Below the pieces are notes generated by a model, which had not been told where the DNA came from, did no database searches, and saw nothing but the letters and a program-made list of their open reading frames with translations. Shown piece by piece: positions 51,080 through 61,067 of a stretch of DNA of 64,000 nucleotides (within the stretch, counting starts at the first letter, position 1; every line of letters begins with the position of its first letter). This stretch comes from Bradyrhizobium sp. CCH5-F6. Lineage in GTDB: Bacteria > Pseudomonadota > Alphaproteobacteria > Rhizobiales > Xanthobacteraceae. A program made the position numbers and the translations under genes. The stretch covers positions 62,001-126,000 of the forward strand of contig NZ_LSIC01000012.1 of assembly GCF_001556045.1 (NCBI RefSeq). Reading direction: 5' to 3'.

Positions 51080-52474
51080 CTACTTCACCTCCGCCAGCGC
51101 CGCGAGGATGCGAGCCCAGGAGCGGATGCCCTTCTGAAAGCTGCGCAGGTCGTATTTCTCGTTCGGCGAGTGGATGTTGTCGTCATCGAGGCCGAAGCCG
51201 ACGAGCAGCGAGTCCAGGCCGAGCGTGCGCTTGAAGTCGGCGACGATGGGGATCGAGGCGCCCGAGCCGATCAGCACGGTCTCCTTGCCCCATTCTTCCG
51301 TTAGTGCCGTGCGAGCGGCGGCGAGCGGCTTCATGTTCCAGTCGAGTGCGACGGCCGGCGCCGCGGAATGATCGCCAAACTCGACCTTGCAGTCGCCGGG
51401 AATGCGCGCCGATACGTAGTCGCGGAAAGCCTTGCGGATTCTCGCGGGGTCCTGGCCCTGCACGAGACGGAACGACACCTTCGCCGATGCATGCGACGGG
51501 ATCACGGTCTTGGAGCCTTCGCCGATATAGCCGCCCCAGATGCCGTTGACGTCGCAGGTCGGACGCGTGGAGGCCTGCTCGACCAGGAGCCTGCCCTTCT
51601 CGCCTGCAGGAAGCGACAAGCCGACCGGCTTGAGGAACGTGTCCGGCGTGAATTCGAGCTTCCTCCACTGCGCCATGATGTCAGGGGGCGTGTCTTTCAC
51701 ACCGTCATAGAAGCCGGGGATGGTGATGCGGTTGTCGTCGTCGAACAGGCCGCCGAGGATTTTCGTGAGCACCCGGATCGGGTTCATCGCACTGCCGCCG
51801 AACACGCCGGAATGCAAATCGCGGTTGGCGGCGGTGATCTTCAGCTCCTCGTAGAGCAGCCCGCGCAGCGAGGTCGTGATCGCCGGTGTGTTGGGGTCCC
51901 ACATGCCGGTATCGCAGACCAGCACGTAGTCGGCCTTGAACTCGTCCTTGTTGGCCTCGATGAAGGGCACGAAGTTCTTCGAGCCGACCTCTTCCTCGCC
52001 TTCGATCAGGAAGGTGACGTCGACCGGCAGCGAGCCCGTCACCTTCTTCCAGGCGCGGCAGGCCTCGACGAACGTCATCACCTGTCCCTTGTCGTCCTCG
52101 GCGCCGCGCGCGACGATGATCTTGCGGCCATCGGCATGATCCGTGACGACGGGCTCGAACGGCGGACGGTGCCAGAGATCGAGCGGGTCGACCGGCTGCA
52201 CGTCGTAATGGCCGTAGAACAGCACGTGCGGCCGCCCGCCTGCTGCGGTCTTGCCGACGACGGCGGGATGGCCCGCGGTCGGCCTCACCTCGGTGGCGAC
52301 ACCGAGGCTGGCGATGTCCTTGGCGAGATGTTCGGCAGCGGCCTTGCAGTCATCTGCAAAGGCGGGATCGGCCGAGATCGACTTGATCCGCAACAACGAG
52401 AACAGACGCTGCAGGCTGTTGTCGAAATCCTTGTCGATGTGGTCGAGCACGGATTGGAGCTGCGCATTGGCCAT
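51080..52474 (-). CDS. M20 family dipeptidase
   Basis: A 464-aa metallo-dipeptidase of the M20 family (CNDP-like/PepV group). Zinc ligands and base: His in FYGHYDVQPVDP, Asp in ARGAEDDKGQ, Glu-Glu in EGEEEVGS, then Asp in VCDTGMWDP, and His in DDNIHSPNEKY near the end. The lid domain includes RDLHSGVFGGSAMNPI. It hydrolyses dipeptides or related amides in the cytosol. It is 24 bp downstream of the GT87 gene on the same strand. Confidence 0.92.
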   Translation of the reverse strand: MANAQLQSVLDHIDKDFDNSLQRLFSLLRIKSISADPAFADDCKAAAEHLAKDIASLGVATEVRPTAGHPAVVGKTAAGGRPHVLFYGHYDVQPVDPLDLWHRPPFEPVVTDHADGRKIIVARGAEDDKGQVMTFVEACRAWKKVTGSLPVDVTFLIEGEEEVGSKNFVPFIEANKDEFKADYVLVCDTGMWDPNTPAITTSLRGLLYEELKITAANRDLHSGVFGGSAMNPIRVLTKILGGLFDDDNRITIPGFYDGVKDTPPDIMAQWRKLEFTPDTFLKPVGLSLPAGEKGRLLVEQASTRPTCDVNGIWGGYIGEGSKTVIPSHASAKVSFRLVQGQDPARIRKAFRDYVSARIPGDCKVEFGDHSAAPAVALDWNMKPLAAARTALTEEWGKETVLIGSGASIPIVADFKRTLGLDSLLVGFGLDDDNIHSPNEKYDLRSFQKGIRSWARILAALAEVK

Positions 52475-52498
52475 GGTCGTGATCCTGATTGTTGGGTC

Positions 52499-53827
52499 TC
52501 AAGAGGTCCCGGGTTTTAGCGCCGGCGCAGCCTGGGGGCCAGCCGCAACCGGCGGATGCCGGATGTGCCAGGCGAGGCACCCTGCGAGGACGGCGGTCGC
52601 GGCGAGGTTGTTGCCCCAGGCCTGGATGACGTGGGGAAACCACGGCAGCGACAGCAGCAGGAGGATGCCGGCGGCGCCCAAAGCGAGCCAGGTTCCCAGG
52701 CGCACATGCGCCCGCGCGTCGAAGGCGGCGCGATGCATCAGCACCGTGATCGGGAAGAACAGCCACATGAAGTAGTATTGCCGGGCTAAAGGCGAGGCCA
52801 CCGTCATCAGGCAGAACAGGATGCCGAGCTCCTCGGCGTCCGAGCGCTCCGTCCGCTGCGCCTCCCGCGGCATGATCGCGACGAAGCCGAGCCCGAGCAG
52901 TGCCGACAGCGCCAGCACGATCCAGTTCGCCGTCCTGTAATCGACGTCGATGACGTTCATCGTCCGCGGCGGCTTGTTGCGATCGTCCTGGTTGTAGTTG
53001 ACCGGACGGACCAGACGGTGCGTGACGGCAATGAGGGACTGGTTGACCCATGACCAGTTCTGCTCCGCGCGCTGGCCAAAGCCCTCTTCCGAGCTCGTCC
53101 CGACCATGCCCTGATACCAGACCGCAAGCTCGGCCGCGTTGCGCTCGAAGCCGCGGATCGGCGCCGGCACGACATAGAGCAGGATGCCGGTGAAGGCGAT
53201 CGTGCTGACGAGGGCGCCCCACTTCCGCCGCCAGAGCAGATAGGGGAGCACTGCGATCGGAAACACCTTGATGGCGGTGGCAAGCGCGAACAAGAAGCCG
53301 GCGAGCCACGCCCGCTGATGCCGCAAGCTCCAGAAGCCATAGAGCATCATCGCGAGCAGGACGAGATTCGGCTGGCCGAGATCGAACATGTCGAACACGA
53401 AGGCGACGGTGACCAGGACCGGCAGCGCTTCCAGCCAGGGGCCTGGCTTGCGGCCCGAGCCGGCCATGACTTGGGAGAGCGTCCCGGTGTACCACCACGC
53501 CACAGCATTCAGAATCGACAGGATGACATAGAGCGGAATCTTGCCGAACCAGGCCGGGATCGCCAACAGGATCGCCGGCAACGGCGGATAGATGAAGTCG
53601 AAATACTCCTTGGCCGTGGCGGGATAGAGCGGCCAACCCTGCAAGACCTGCTGTCCGGCCCAGTACCAGAGCAGGTAGTCCTTGGTCTTGCCGCGGCCGA
53701 AAATCTCGGGGACGAGCACGTCGGCCGTCAGGAGGACGCAGCAGAGCAGAAAAAGCAGATCCAGCGGCGCACGCAGCGACAAGCGTCTGGGCGCGTCAGG
53801 CTTGGCTAACGGAGCGGGCGAAGTCAC
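52499..53827 (-). CDS. GT87/DUF2029 membrane glycosyltransferase
   Basis: A 442-aa polytopic protein, 9-11 TM helices, of the GT87 (DUF2029) type related to polyprenol-dependent mannosyltransferases. YLLWYWAGQQVLQGWPLYPA, FDFIYPPLPAILLA and DLGQPNLVLLAMML are the family segments. The start is uncertain: GTG at 53827 (AGGA upstream) or GTG at 53893, which adds 22 residues. It transfers sugars to a periplasmic acceptor not identifiable here. It is upstream of the M20 gene. Confidence 0.85.
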   Translation of the reverse strand: MTSPAPLAKPDAPRRLSLRAPLDLLFLLCCVLLTADVLVPEIFGRGKTKDYLLWYWAGQQVLQGWPLYPATAKEYFDFIYPPLPAILLAIPAWFGKIPLYVILSILNAVAWWYTGTLSQVMAGSGRKPGPWLEALPVLVTVAFVFDMFDLGQPNLVLLAMMLYGFWSLRHQRAWLAGFLFALATAIKVFPIAVLPYLLWRRKWGALVSTIAFTGILLYVVPAPIRGFERNAAELAVWYQGMVGTSSEEGFGQRAEQNWSWVNQSLIAVTHRLVRPVNYNQDDRNKPPRTMNVIDVDYRTANWIVLALSALLGLGFVAIMPREAQRTERSDAEELGILFCLMTVASPLARQYYFMWLFFPITVLMHRAAFDARAHVRLGTWLALGAAGILLLLSLPWFPHVIQAWGNNLAATAVLAGCLAWHIRHPPVAAGPQAAPALKPGTS

Positions 53828-53972
53828 GGTGCGATCCTGTGCGGCGACCAGCAGGACGTAGCAGACGGGCGGAGACTTGGAGAGTCCCCTCACCTGATTG
53901 TGTGATGTTCGCCCCCAGCTTGGGTGAAGCCGACGGGCGGTGGAGGGATCGCCTTCCCGCCCGGCGTTCCGC

Positions 53973-55595
53973 CTACCGCCGCAGCAATCCGCCGAGCGCG
54001 CCGCGGACCAGCGTGCGGCCGATCGAGCCGCCGAGCTGGCCGCCGACCGACTTTCCGACGTTCGCGGCCAACCCGCCGATCACCTGGTTGGTGACCGATC
54101 GCGTCACGTCCCGCGCAATGACCTGGCCAGTCGAGAGACGCCCTCGCTTGACGTTGGTGCCGAAGATGGTGCCAACGATCGAGCCGATCTGACCCAGGAT
54201 GCCGCCGCCGCTTCCGCCAGCTGGACCTTCCGCCGTGGCCGCCGTGGCGGCGATGCGCTTCTGAAGCATCTCGTAGGCGGACTCGGAATCGACGGCGGTG
54301 TCATATTTGCCCTTCATCGGGCTTGCAGCCATGATCGCCTTGCGCTCGTCCGGCGTGATCGGTCCGATCCTGGCCGATGGCGGCCGGATCATCACCCGCT
54401 CCACCATCGAAGGCGTGCCGTTGCCCTCGAGGAAGGACACCAGCGCCTCGCCCTTGCCGAGCTCCATGATCACCTTGGCCGTGTCGAGCTTCGGGTTGGG
54501 CCGGAAGGTCTGCGCCGCAGCGGCGACCGCCTTCTGGTCGCGCGGCGTGAAGGCGCGCAGAGCATGCTGCACACGACCGCCCAACTGGGCCAACACCTTG
54601 TCCGGCACGTCGATCGGATTCTGCGTGACGAAATAGACGCCGACGCCCTTGGAACGGATCAGACGAACCACCTGCTCGATCTTGTCCATCAGTGCCTTCG
54701 GCGCATCGTTGAACAGCAAATGCGCCTCGTCGAAAAAGAACACCAGTTTTGGCTTCGGCAGATCGCCGGCTTCAGGCAGTTCCTCAAACAACTCCGACAG
54801 CAACCACAACAGGAAGGTAGCGTAGAGCCTGGGGCTCTCCATCAGCTTGTCAGCAACCAGAATGTTGACGATGCCGCGACCGTCGCTATCGGTCTTCATG
54901 AAATCCTTCAGCTCCAGTGCCGGCTCACCGAAGAATTTCGTTCCGCCCTGGTTTTCCAGCACCAGGAGCTGGCGTTGAATGGTTCCAACCGTCGCCTTGC
55001 TGACATTGCCGAAGCTCTGCGCGGCCTTGCGGATCTCGGCAAATGGATCTTCCTCGGCATCCGCTGCCTTCTTGCCGCTGGCGGGAACGATCGCATCCAA
55101 CAGCGACCGCAGATCCTTCATATCCAACAATGGCAGACCATTCTCGTCGGCAACACGGAATGCGACATTGAGAACGCCTTCCTGCACGTCGTTCAGGTCG
55201 AGCATCCGTGCCAACAGCAACGGCCCCATTTCGGTGACGGTGGCGCGCACGGGGTGGCCCTGCTCGCCGAACACGTCCCAGAACACGGTCGAGAACTGGT
55301 CCGGCTGAAATTTGAGGCCTATCTCGCCCGCGCGCTTGAGGATGAAGTCCTTGGCCTCGCCGACTTCCGAGATCCCAGACAGGTCGCCCTTGATGTCGGC
55401 CGCGAATACGGGAACACCGGCGCGCGCAAATCCTTCCGCCAGCACTTGCAGCGACACGGTCTTGCCGGTTCCGGTTGCACCCGTGACGAGGCCGTGGCGA
55501 TTGGCGAGCGCCAGCGTCAGCCATGCCTGCTCGTTTCCCTTGCCGACGAAGATCTTGTCGTCGGTATCGCCGAGCTTGCTGTCTTGTGCGGTCAT
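53973..55595 (-). CDS. HerA-like ATPase, DUF853 (YjgR family)
   Basis: A 540-aa P-loop ATPase. Walker [13 protein letters not shown] is near residue 40 and Walker [14 protein letters not shown] near 290; an Arg finger-like [20 protein letters not shown] and [13 protein letters not shown] follow. DUF853/HerA-type proteins form hexamers that may pump DNA. The C-terminal 80 residues are Gly/Ala rich with [20 protein letters not shown], possibly membrane-binding or disordered. AG-rich repeats (TCTCTGA on the plus strand) precede the start and include the ribosome site. No NurA partner is adjacent. Confidence 0.88.
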   Translation of the reverse strand: MTAQDSKLGDTDDKIFVGKGNEQAWLTLALANRHGLVTGATGTGKTVSLQVLAEGFARAGVPVFAADIKGDLSGISEVGEAKDFILKRAGEIGLKFQPDQFSTVFWDVFGEQGHPVRATVTEMGPLLLARMLDLNDVQEGVLNVAFRVADENGLPLLDMKDLRSLLDAIVPASGKKAADAEEDPFAEIRKAAQSFGNVSKATVGTIQRQLLVLENQGGTKFFGEPALELKDFMKTDSDGRGIVNILVADKLMESPRLYATFLLWLLSELFEELPEAGDLPKPKLVFFFDEAHLLFNDAPKALMDKIEQVVRLIRSKGVGVYFVTQNPIDVPDKVLAQLGGRVQHALRAFTPRDQKAVAAAAQTFRPNPKLDTAKVIMELGKGEALVSFLEGNGTPSMVERVMIRPPSARIGPITPDERKAIMAASPMKGKYDTAVDSESAYEMLQKRIAATAATAEGPAGGSGGGILGQIGSIVGTIFGTNVKRGRLSTGQVIARDVTRSVTNQVIGGLAANVGKSVGGQLGGSIGRTLVRGALGGLLRR

Positions 55596-55950
55596 TATTC
55601 TCTCTGATCTCTGATCTCTCTGCCGAGTTTCGCGTATTGAAACTCAAATGCACCAGTTCCGTAGTTTAACGCATGTCGCGCACCGAATAAAACCGTTCAA
55701 CGCGCCCAGGCATGCGACATTGTCGGACACAAACGGACGAGGTCAGCCCAAAGTCGGAGCGAAGTGTTCGCAACGCGGCAATTTTTCGCCGATTCGTTCT
55801 CGGCTCTTGCACGGCTGCAACACCTTTCGCGCGTTCGCATATGATTTCGCGCAGCGCGTGCGTTCATCGCTTGAATTTCACGTCACACCGGCCCAAGATC
55901 ATTTTCGAAAGCAATACTCCGGCATGTGAACCGGCTGAGGGGCGGGTCTT
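55596..55950. other. 355-bp divergent intergenic region
   Basis: It separates the HerA-like and DUF2267-like genes. It holds TCTCTGA tandem copies at 55602-55615 by the HerA start (their complement makes the ribosome site) and otherwise nothing I can name. AT-rich patches at 55660-55690 and 55780-55800 could hold the promoters. Confidence 0.5.
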
Positions 55951-56316
55951 ATGGACGAGTTGATCGGACGGCTGGCGACAAACGCCGGCATAGATAGTGC
56001 TGTGGCTGAAAAGACCGTCGGCATTATCCTGGGCTTCCTCCGCAGCGAGGGCCCCTCCGATAGCGTGCAGGCCCTGATCGATCAGATTCCCGGAGCAGAA
56101 GCTGCGATCGACGCGTCCAGGAGCGGCGGCGGCCTGTCACGGCTGATGGGCGGCGGTCTGATGGCCGTGGGCACGCGCCTGATGGGTCTGGGACTTGGCA
56201 TGTCCGACATTCAAAAAGTTGCCCGTGAACTTTTCCGCTACGGGCGGGACAAGATCGGAGCGGATCAGATGGGCAAGATCATCGCGGGGACGCCGGGCCT
56301 CAGCCAGTTCGCCTGA
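55951..56316 (+). CDS. DUF2267/DUF2780-like small helical protein
   Basis: A 121-aa helical protein (MDELIGRLATNAGIDSAVAE, then VGIILGFLRSEGPSD, a Gly-rich GGGLSRLMGGGLMAVGTRLM segment, and KVARELFRYGRDKIGADQM). It resembles the short DUF2267/DUF2780 group whose members bear a helix-pair repeat. No catalytic residue is visible. It is followed after 24 bp by the DUF4332 gene on the same strand. Confidence 0.7.
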   Translation: MDELIGRLATNAGIDSAVAEKTVGIILGFLRSEGPSDSVQALIDQIPGAEAAIDASRSGGGLSRLMGGGLMAVGTRLMGLGLGMSDIQKVARELFRYGRDKIGADQMGKIIAGTPGLSQFA

Positions 56317-56340
56317 AGCCACGCATTCACATCGAGCATC

Positions 56341-56748
56341 ATGACATATCCGATCTCCGAGATTGAGGGCCTCTCGGCCTTTGCCGCCAACAAGCTGAAG
56401 GCGCAAGGAATCCGCACCACCGACGCGCTGCTCGAGGCCGCGTCGACCGTGAAAGGCCGCAAGGCTCTGTCGGCCAAGACCGGCATCAGCGAGCAGCTGC
56501 TGCTGGAATGGGCCAATGTCTCGGACTACATGCGCATCCCCGGCATGGGCCGGGCCAAGGTCGGCCTCGTTCGCGCCGCCGGCGTCACCACGGTGCGCGA
56601 GCTCGCCTATCGAAATCCGGCAAGGCTCGCCCAGAGCATGCGCGAGGCCAACGAGAAGAAGAAGCTCGTCCGCATCTTGCCTTCCGAGAAGTCGGTCGGC
56701 GACATCATCGCCAAGGCCAAGAAGCTGCCGCCGAAGATCACGTATTAG
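56341..56748 (+). CDS. DUF4332 helix-hairpin-helix protein
   Basis: A 135-aa protein with two helix-hairpin-helix units (ISEIEGLSAFAANKLKAQGI, then RIPGMGRAKVGLVRAAGVTT), the DUF4332 pattern. It may bind DNA or nucleotides non-specifically; function unknown. It forms a pair with the preceding small gene. A palindromic repeat follows. Confidence 0.85.
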   Translation: MTYPISEIEGLSAFAANKLKAQGIRTTDALLEAASTVKGRKALSAKTGISEQLLLEWANVSDYMRIPGMGRAKVGLVRAAGVTTVRELAYRNPARLAQSMREANEKKKLVRILPSEKSVGDIIAKAKKLPPKITY

Positions 56749-56776
56749 GGCCTCTCCCTGCCGCGTTAGCTTTCGG

Positions 56777-56877
56777 TGTCATACCCCGCCAAGGCGGGGT
56801 ATCCAGTACGCCGGGTCTCCTCCGTATCACCGCACGGCCTCGGAATACTGGATTGCCCGCCTTCGCGGGCAATGACA
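56777..56877. repeat. composite palindromic intergenic element
   Basis: The outer arms TGTCAT and ATGACA, then CCAGTA and TACTGG, enclose two hairpins (ATACCCCGCC/GGCGGGGTAT and TTGCCCGCC/GCGGGCAA). Such mosaic elements are abundant in Bradyrhizobium intergenic DNA. It lies between the DUF4332 gene and folP. Confidence 0.7.
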
Positions 56878-56927
56878 GCGAGGGTGTTGGTCTTGACTCC
56901 CCCTCCCCGACCGCTAAAGCCACGCGC

Positions 56928-57788
56928 ATGAACGCCTCGCCTTCCCCCTCCGTCGCATCGGCCGGCTCGGCCGGGCTTGATGCGCTGCGGACGTTGCTGG
57001 AACGGCCGATCCCGGCGGTGATGGGCGTGCTCAACATCACCCCGGATTCCTTCTCCGACGGCGGCGAGTTCATCGCGCCCGCAAGGGCGATGGAACGGGC
57101 GCGGGCGATGATCGCCGATGGCGTCGACATCATCGACATCGGTGCCGAATCCACCCGCCCCTACAAGGGCGCCCGGCCCGTCACGGCGGCGGACGAGCTC
57201 GCCCGGCTGAAGCCGGTGCTGGCCGACGTGGTGGCGCTCGGCGCGCCCGTCTCAATCGACAGCATGAAGGCGGAGGTGGTGGCCTTCGCGCTCGACCAGG
57301 GCGCTGCGATCGCCAACGACGTCTGGGGCCTGCAACGCGACGCCGGCATGGCGCCGCTGATCGCCGCAAGAGGCGTCCCAGTCATCGTCATGCACAACCG
57401 CGACGACGCCGATCCCGCCATCGACATCATCACGGACATGAAGACGTTCTTCCTGCGCTCGCTCGATATCGCCGCACAGGCTGGCATCGCACGCGACAAA
57501 ATCGTGCTGGATCCCGGCATCGGCTTCGGCAAGACGGCCGAGCAGAGCATGACCGCGCTGGCGCGCTTACGCGAATTCGAGATGTTCGGCCTGCCGATCC
57601 TGGTCGGCGCCTCGCGCAAGCGCTTCATCGCCTCGGTGTCGCCGTCCGAACCATCGGAGCGGCTCGGCGGCTCGATCGCGGCCCATCTGATCGCCGCGCA
57701 GCGCGGCGCGAAGATCATCCGGACCCATGACGTCGGCGAAACCCTGCAAGCCCTGCGCGTGGCGCACGCAATCGAGAGCAAGCAATGA
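56928..57788 (+). CDS. folP: dihydropteroate synthase
   Basis: A 286-aa dihydropteroate synthase (TIM barrel) that joins p-aminobenzoate to the pterin pyrophosphate in folate synthesis. VMGVLNITPDSFSDGG and DIGAESTRP are the pterin/phosphate loops; VPVIVMHNRD and GASRKRFI complete the site. The ATG at 56928 begins the protein; upstream in-frame sequence belongs to other features. It overlaps folB by ATGA. Confidence 0.95.
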   Translation: MNASPSPSVASAGSAGLDALRTLLERPIPAVMGVLNITPDSFSDGGEFIAPARAMERARAMIADGVDIIDIGAESTRPYKGARPVTAADELARLKPVLADVVALGAPVSIDSMKAEVVAFALDQGAAIANDVWGLQRDAGMAPLIAARGVPVIVMHNRDDADPAIDIITDMKTFFLRSLDIAAQAGIARDKIVLDPGIGFGKTAEQSMTALARLREFEMFGLPILVGASRKRFIASVSPSEPSERLGGSIAAHLIAAQRGAKIIRTHDVGETLQALRVAHAIESKQ

Positions 57789-58153
57789 CCGATACGATCT
57801 TCGTTACCGGCCTGTCGATCCATGCCCGCCACGGCGTGATGGATCACGAAACCGAGGTGGGCCAGCGTTTCGTCATCGATCTCGAACTCTATACCGACCT
57901 CTCGGAGCCCTCGCGCAGCGACCGGCTCGCGGACACGGTGTCCTACGCCGATGTCGTGGCGACGACGACGGCGGCGTTCAAGAACACCAACTACAAGCTG
58001 CTGGAGCGCGCTGCCGGCGCGGTGGCCGACGCCATCCTGTCGAATTTCCCGCGCATCCGCGCCGTGAAGATCACGGTGCACAAGCCGCATGCGCCCATCG
58101 CCGCGATCTTCGACGATGTCGGTGTCATGCTGACGCGCTCGCGGCACCCCTAG
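57785..58153 (+). CDS. folB: dihydroneopterin aldolase
   Basis: A 122-aa dihydroneopterin aldolase; it makes 6-hydroxymethyl-dihydropterin for FolK. IFVTGLSIHARHGVMDHE holds the conserved GxxxxA-HGV element, followed by SDRLADTVSYADVV and VKITVHKPHAPI (the conserved KP). The start overlaps the folP stop and the stop is 1 bp from folK, so this is one operon. Confidence 0.95.
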   Translation: MTDTIFVTGLSIHARHGVMDHETEVGQRFVIDLELYTDLSEPSRSDRLADTVSYADVVATTTAAFKNTNYKLLERAAGAVADAILSNFPRIRAVKITVHKPHAPIAAIFDDVGVMLTRSRHP

Positions 58154-58154
58154 C

Positions 58155-58646
58155 ATGGCGAGCGTGCTGATCGCGCTGGGCGGCAATGTCGGCGATGTCC
58201 GCGCGACGTTCGGCAAGGCGATCGCCCATATCTGCGGCATGGCGCAAGGCGCCCTGATCGCGCGCTCCTCGGACTATGCCACCCCGCCCTGGGGCGACGA
58301 GGACCAGGATCCCTTCATCAACGCCTGCATCGAGATCGAGACCGGTCTCGATCCGCACGCGCTCTTGTTCGTGCTGCAGAAGGTCGAGCAGAAATTCGGC
58401 CGTATCAGGGACAAGGCGAGGCGCTGGGGGCCACGCACGCTCGATCTCGACATGATCGCCTATGACGACGTCAGCCTGCAGAAGCCCGACCTGACGCTGC
58501 CGCATCCGCACCTGTTCGAGCGCGCCTTCGTTCTGGTGCCGCTGGCCGAAATCGCGCCGGACCGCGTGATCTCAGGCATTCGTGTGCGTGACGGGCTCGC
58601 CAGCGTCTCGACGCAAGGCATTGAGCGGCTTCCGGATACCGGTTAA
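58155..58646 (+). CDS. folK: 2-amino-4-hydroxy-6-hydroxymethyldihydropteridine diphosphokinase
   Basis: A 163-aa HPPK: IALGGNVGDVRATF at the start, VEQKFGRIRDKARRWGPRTL (the ATP-binding RxxxRxGPRxxD loop), DLDMIAYDD and LPHPHLFERAFVLVPLAEI. It supplies the FolP substrate. It is the third gene of the folP-folB-folK operon and lies 81 bp from the mutase small-subunit gene. Confidence 0.95.
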   Translation: MASVLIALGGNVGDVRATFGKAIAHICGMAQGALIARSSDYATPPWGDEDQDPFINACIEIETGLDPHALLFVLQKVEQKFGRIRDKARRWGPRTLDLDMIAYDDVSLQKPDLTLPHPHLFERAFVLVPLAEIAPDRVISGIRVRDGLASVSTQGIERLPDTG

Positions 58647-58727
58647 CCAAAAACAACCGTTTGCAGGGACGGCCTGCCGTGGCAATTTCGCCAGCGAACA
58701 AGAAGATGTTTGGGAGCCTCTCGCCGC

Positions 58728-60599
58728 ATGACCTCCGTGACTGACGACCTGCCGCTGGCGGCGGATTTTCCCAAGGCCACCGTCGAGGACTGGCGCAAGC
58801 TGGTCGACGGCGTGCTGAAGGGCGCGCCGTTCGAGAAGCTGGTCGGCAAGACCTATGACGGCATCAAGATCGATCCGCTCTATCCGCGCGCCAGGGGCGT
58901 TGCGCCCGTGGCTGGACGGCCGCCGGCTGCGCCGTGGCAGATCGTGCAGCGGATCGACCATCCCGATGCGGCGGCCGCGAATGCACAGGCTTTGCAGGAT
59001 CTGGAGAATGGCGCGACCGGGCTCGCGCTGGTGTTCGCCGACGGCAACGGAGCTTACGGCTTCGGGCTGGAACCGTCGGCCGATGCGGTTGCGAAAGTCC
59101 TGAAGGACATCCATCTCGATGCCGGGATCGGCCTCGAGCTCCAGATCGGTCCGCAGTCGCGGATGGCCGCGATCCATGTCGCGGAATTTGTGAAGAGCAA
59201 GGGCCTCGATCCCGCCGCCTGCGACATCCGCTTCGGAGTAGATCCGCTCGCGGCCTGCGCAATGTGGGGCTACAGCCCCTATGATTGGAACGAGATCGTT
59301 CCCGCCATTGGCGGCGCCATCCAGGGTCTCGCTGCGCTCGGCTTCAAGGGACCGTTCGCCTCCGCCGACGGGCGCGTGATCCATGACGCCGGTGGCTCGG
59401 AAGTGCAGGAGCTCGCCTTCGTGCTCGCCTGCGGCGTCGCTTATCTGCGTGCGATCGAAGGCGCCGGCATTCCGCTCGAGCAGGCGCAGGGCATGGTCTA
59501 TGCGCGGCTCGCCGCCGATGCCGACCAGTTCCTCACCATGGCCAAATTCCGCGCGCTGCGGCTGCTGTGGGCGCGCATCGAGCAGGCCTGCGGGCTCACG
59601 CCAAGACCGCTGTTCATTGCCGCCGATACCGCCTGGCGCATGCTGACGCAGCGCGACCCTTACGTGAACATGCTGCGTGCGACCATCGCGACATTCGCCG
59701 CCGGGCTCGCCGGCGCGAATGCGATCACCGTGCTGCCGCACACGCTGGCGCTCGGCCTGCCCGATCCGTTCGCGCGGCGCGTGGCGCGCAACACGCAGCT
59801 TCTCTTGCTGGAAGAAAGCAACCTCGCCAAGGTCAGCGATCCCGCGGCCGGCGCAGGCGGCATCGAGACTCTGACGGCGCAGCTTTGCGACGCCGCCTGG
59901 GCGCTGTTCCAGGAAAGCGAGAAAGCGGGTGGTGCCTTCGCGGCGCTTCAGCAGGGCCTGTTCCAGAGCAAGGTGGCGGCCGCGCGAAAGGCGCGGGAGG
60001 CCAACATCGCAAAACGCCGCGACGTGTTGACCGGCGCCAGCGAGTTTCCGAACCTGCATGAGAGCGAGACCGCGGTGCTGAAGGCGACACCGGTCGCGCT
60101 CGCGCCTTACGGCGAGCAGAAGTACAGATTCGAGGCACTGGCGCCGATCCGGCTGGCGCAACCGTTCGAGGCGTTGCGCGACAAATCCGATGCCGTGTTG
60201 AAGGCGCGCGGCGCCCGTCCAAAGGTGTTTCTGGCCAATCTCGGCACGCCCGCCGATTTCACGGCGCGCGCGACCTTTGCCAAGAGCTTCTTCGAGGCCG
60301 GCGGCATCCAGGCCGTCGACAGCGAGGGCTTTGCCGATCCCGTCAAGCTCGGCGCCGCTTTCAGGGACTCCGGCGCAGAGCTCGCCTGTCTTTGTTCCAG
60401 TGACAAGGTCTATGCGGAACATGCCGAGGCCGCGGCGCAGGCCCTGCAAACCGCAGGCGCCCGACATATCTATCTGGCAGGGCGCCCGACCGATGCCGAG
60501 GCGGCCCTGCGCGCGGCCGGCGTCACCGGTTTCATCTTCGCCGGAGGCGATGCGCTTGCGACGCTGCAAGACGCCTATCGACGGATGGAGCAGGCATGA
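58728..60599 (+). CDS. mutA: methylmalonyl-CoA mutase, small (beta) subunit
   Basis: A 623-aa subunit of the heterodimeric B12 mutase, TIM barrel plus degenerate B12 domain. GARHIYLAGRPTDAEAALRA and LANLGTPADFTARATFAKSF occupy the place of the B12 motif, but the DxHxxG is absent, as is normal for the non-catalytic subunit. GGGAGCC precedes the ATG at 58728. It assembles with the large subunit, which begins 890 bp downstream with two genes between. Works in propionate breakdown (methylmalonyl-CoA to succinyl-CoA). Confidence 0.93.
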   Translation: MTSVTDDLPLAADFPKATVEDWRKLVDGVLKGAPFEKLVGKTYDGIKIDPLYPRARGVAPVAGRPPAAPWQIVQRIDHPDAAAANAQALQDLENGATGLALVFADGNGAYGFGLEPSADAVAKVLKDIHLDAGIGLELQIGPQSRMAAIHVAEFVKSKGLDPAACDIRFGVDPLAACAMWGYSPYDWNEIVPAIGGAIQGLAALGFKGPFASADGRVIHDAGGSEVQELAFVLACGVAYLRAIEGAGIPLEQAQGMVYARLAADADQFLTMAKFRALRLLWARIEQACGLTPRPLFIAADTAWRMLTQRDPYVNMLRATIATFAAGLAGANAITVLPHTLALGLPDPFARRVARNTQLLLLEESNLAKVSDPAAGAGGIETLTAQLCDAAWALFQESEKAGGAFAALQQGLFQSKVAAARKAREANIAKRRDVLTGASEFPNLHESETAVLKATPVALAPYGEQKYRFEALAPIRLAQPFEALRDKSDAVLKARGARPKVFLANLGTPADFTARATFAKSFFEAGGIQAVDSEGFADPVKLGAAFRDSGAELACLCSSDKVYAEHAEAAAQALQTAGARHIYLAGRPTDAEAALRAAGVTGFIFAGGDALATLQDAYRRMEQA

Positions 60600-61060
60600 C
60601 CGAACCCGGCAAACCCGTTCTCACTGGCGGCTGCCAATGCGGGGCCGTGCGCTTTGCAGTCACGACAGCGCCGACCAGGGTCTCGATCTGCCACTGCCGG
60701 ATGTGCCAGAAAGCAAGCGGTGCGCCTTTCGCCTCTTTGGCCGACATCAACAGAACGGATTTTACCTGGACCAGGGGACAGCCGTCGTTCTTCCGCTCTT
60801 CCACCATCGCCGAACGCGGCTTTTGCGCAGCCTGCGGCACGCCGCTGAGCTTTGGTCGCATCGACGGCGACCGGATCGAGATCATGACCGGCACCTTCGA
60901 CCGCCCCGACCGCGTCGTGCCGACGCGGCAGTTCGGCACCGAGTCCCGCCTCGGCTGGGTGGTCGGCATCTCCAACCTGCCGAGCCAGACCACGCAACAG
61001 AATTACGGACCGGAGAAGATGGCGACCATCGTCAGCCATCAGCATCCGGATCATGATTGA
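60596..61060 (+). CDS. GFA-family zinc protein
   Basis: A 154-aa GFA/CENP-V-fold protein: GGCQCGAVRF, CHCRMCQKASGAPF, and FCAACGTPLSF give the zinc cysteines. It overlaps the mutA stop (ATGA), so it is in the mutase operon. Its link to methylmalonyl-CoA is unknown. The second GFA protein of the window is at 20283. Confidence 0.88.
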   Translation: MTEPGKPVLTGGCQCGAVRFAVTTAPTRVSICHCRMCQKASGAPFASLADINRTDFTWTRGQPSFFRSSTIAERGFCAACGTPLSFGRIDGDRIEIMTGTFDRPDRVVPTRQFGTESRLGWVVGISNLPSQTTQQNYGPEKMATIVSHQHPDHD

Positions 61061-61067
61061 GGCGTCC

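Noticed and set aside
58572..60569. 665-codon open frame opposite mutA
   Set aside because: Shadow frame; no motif, while mutA aligns throughout.
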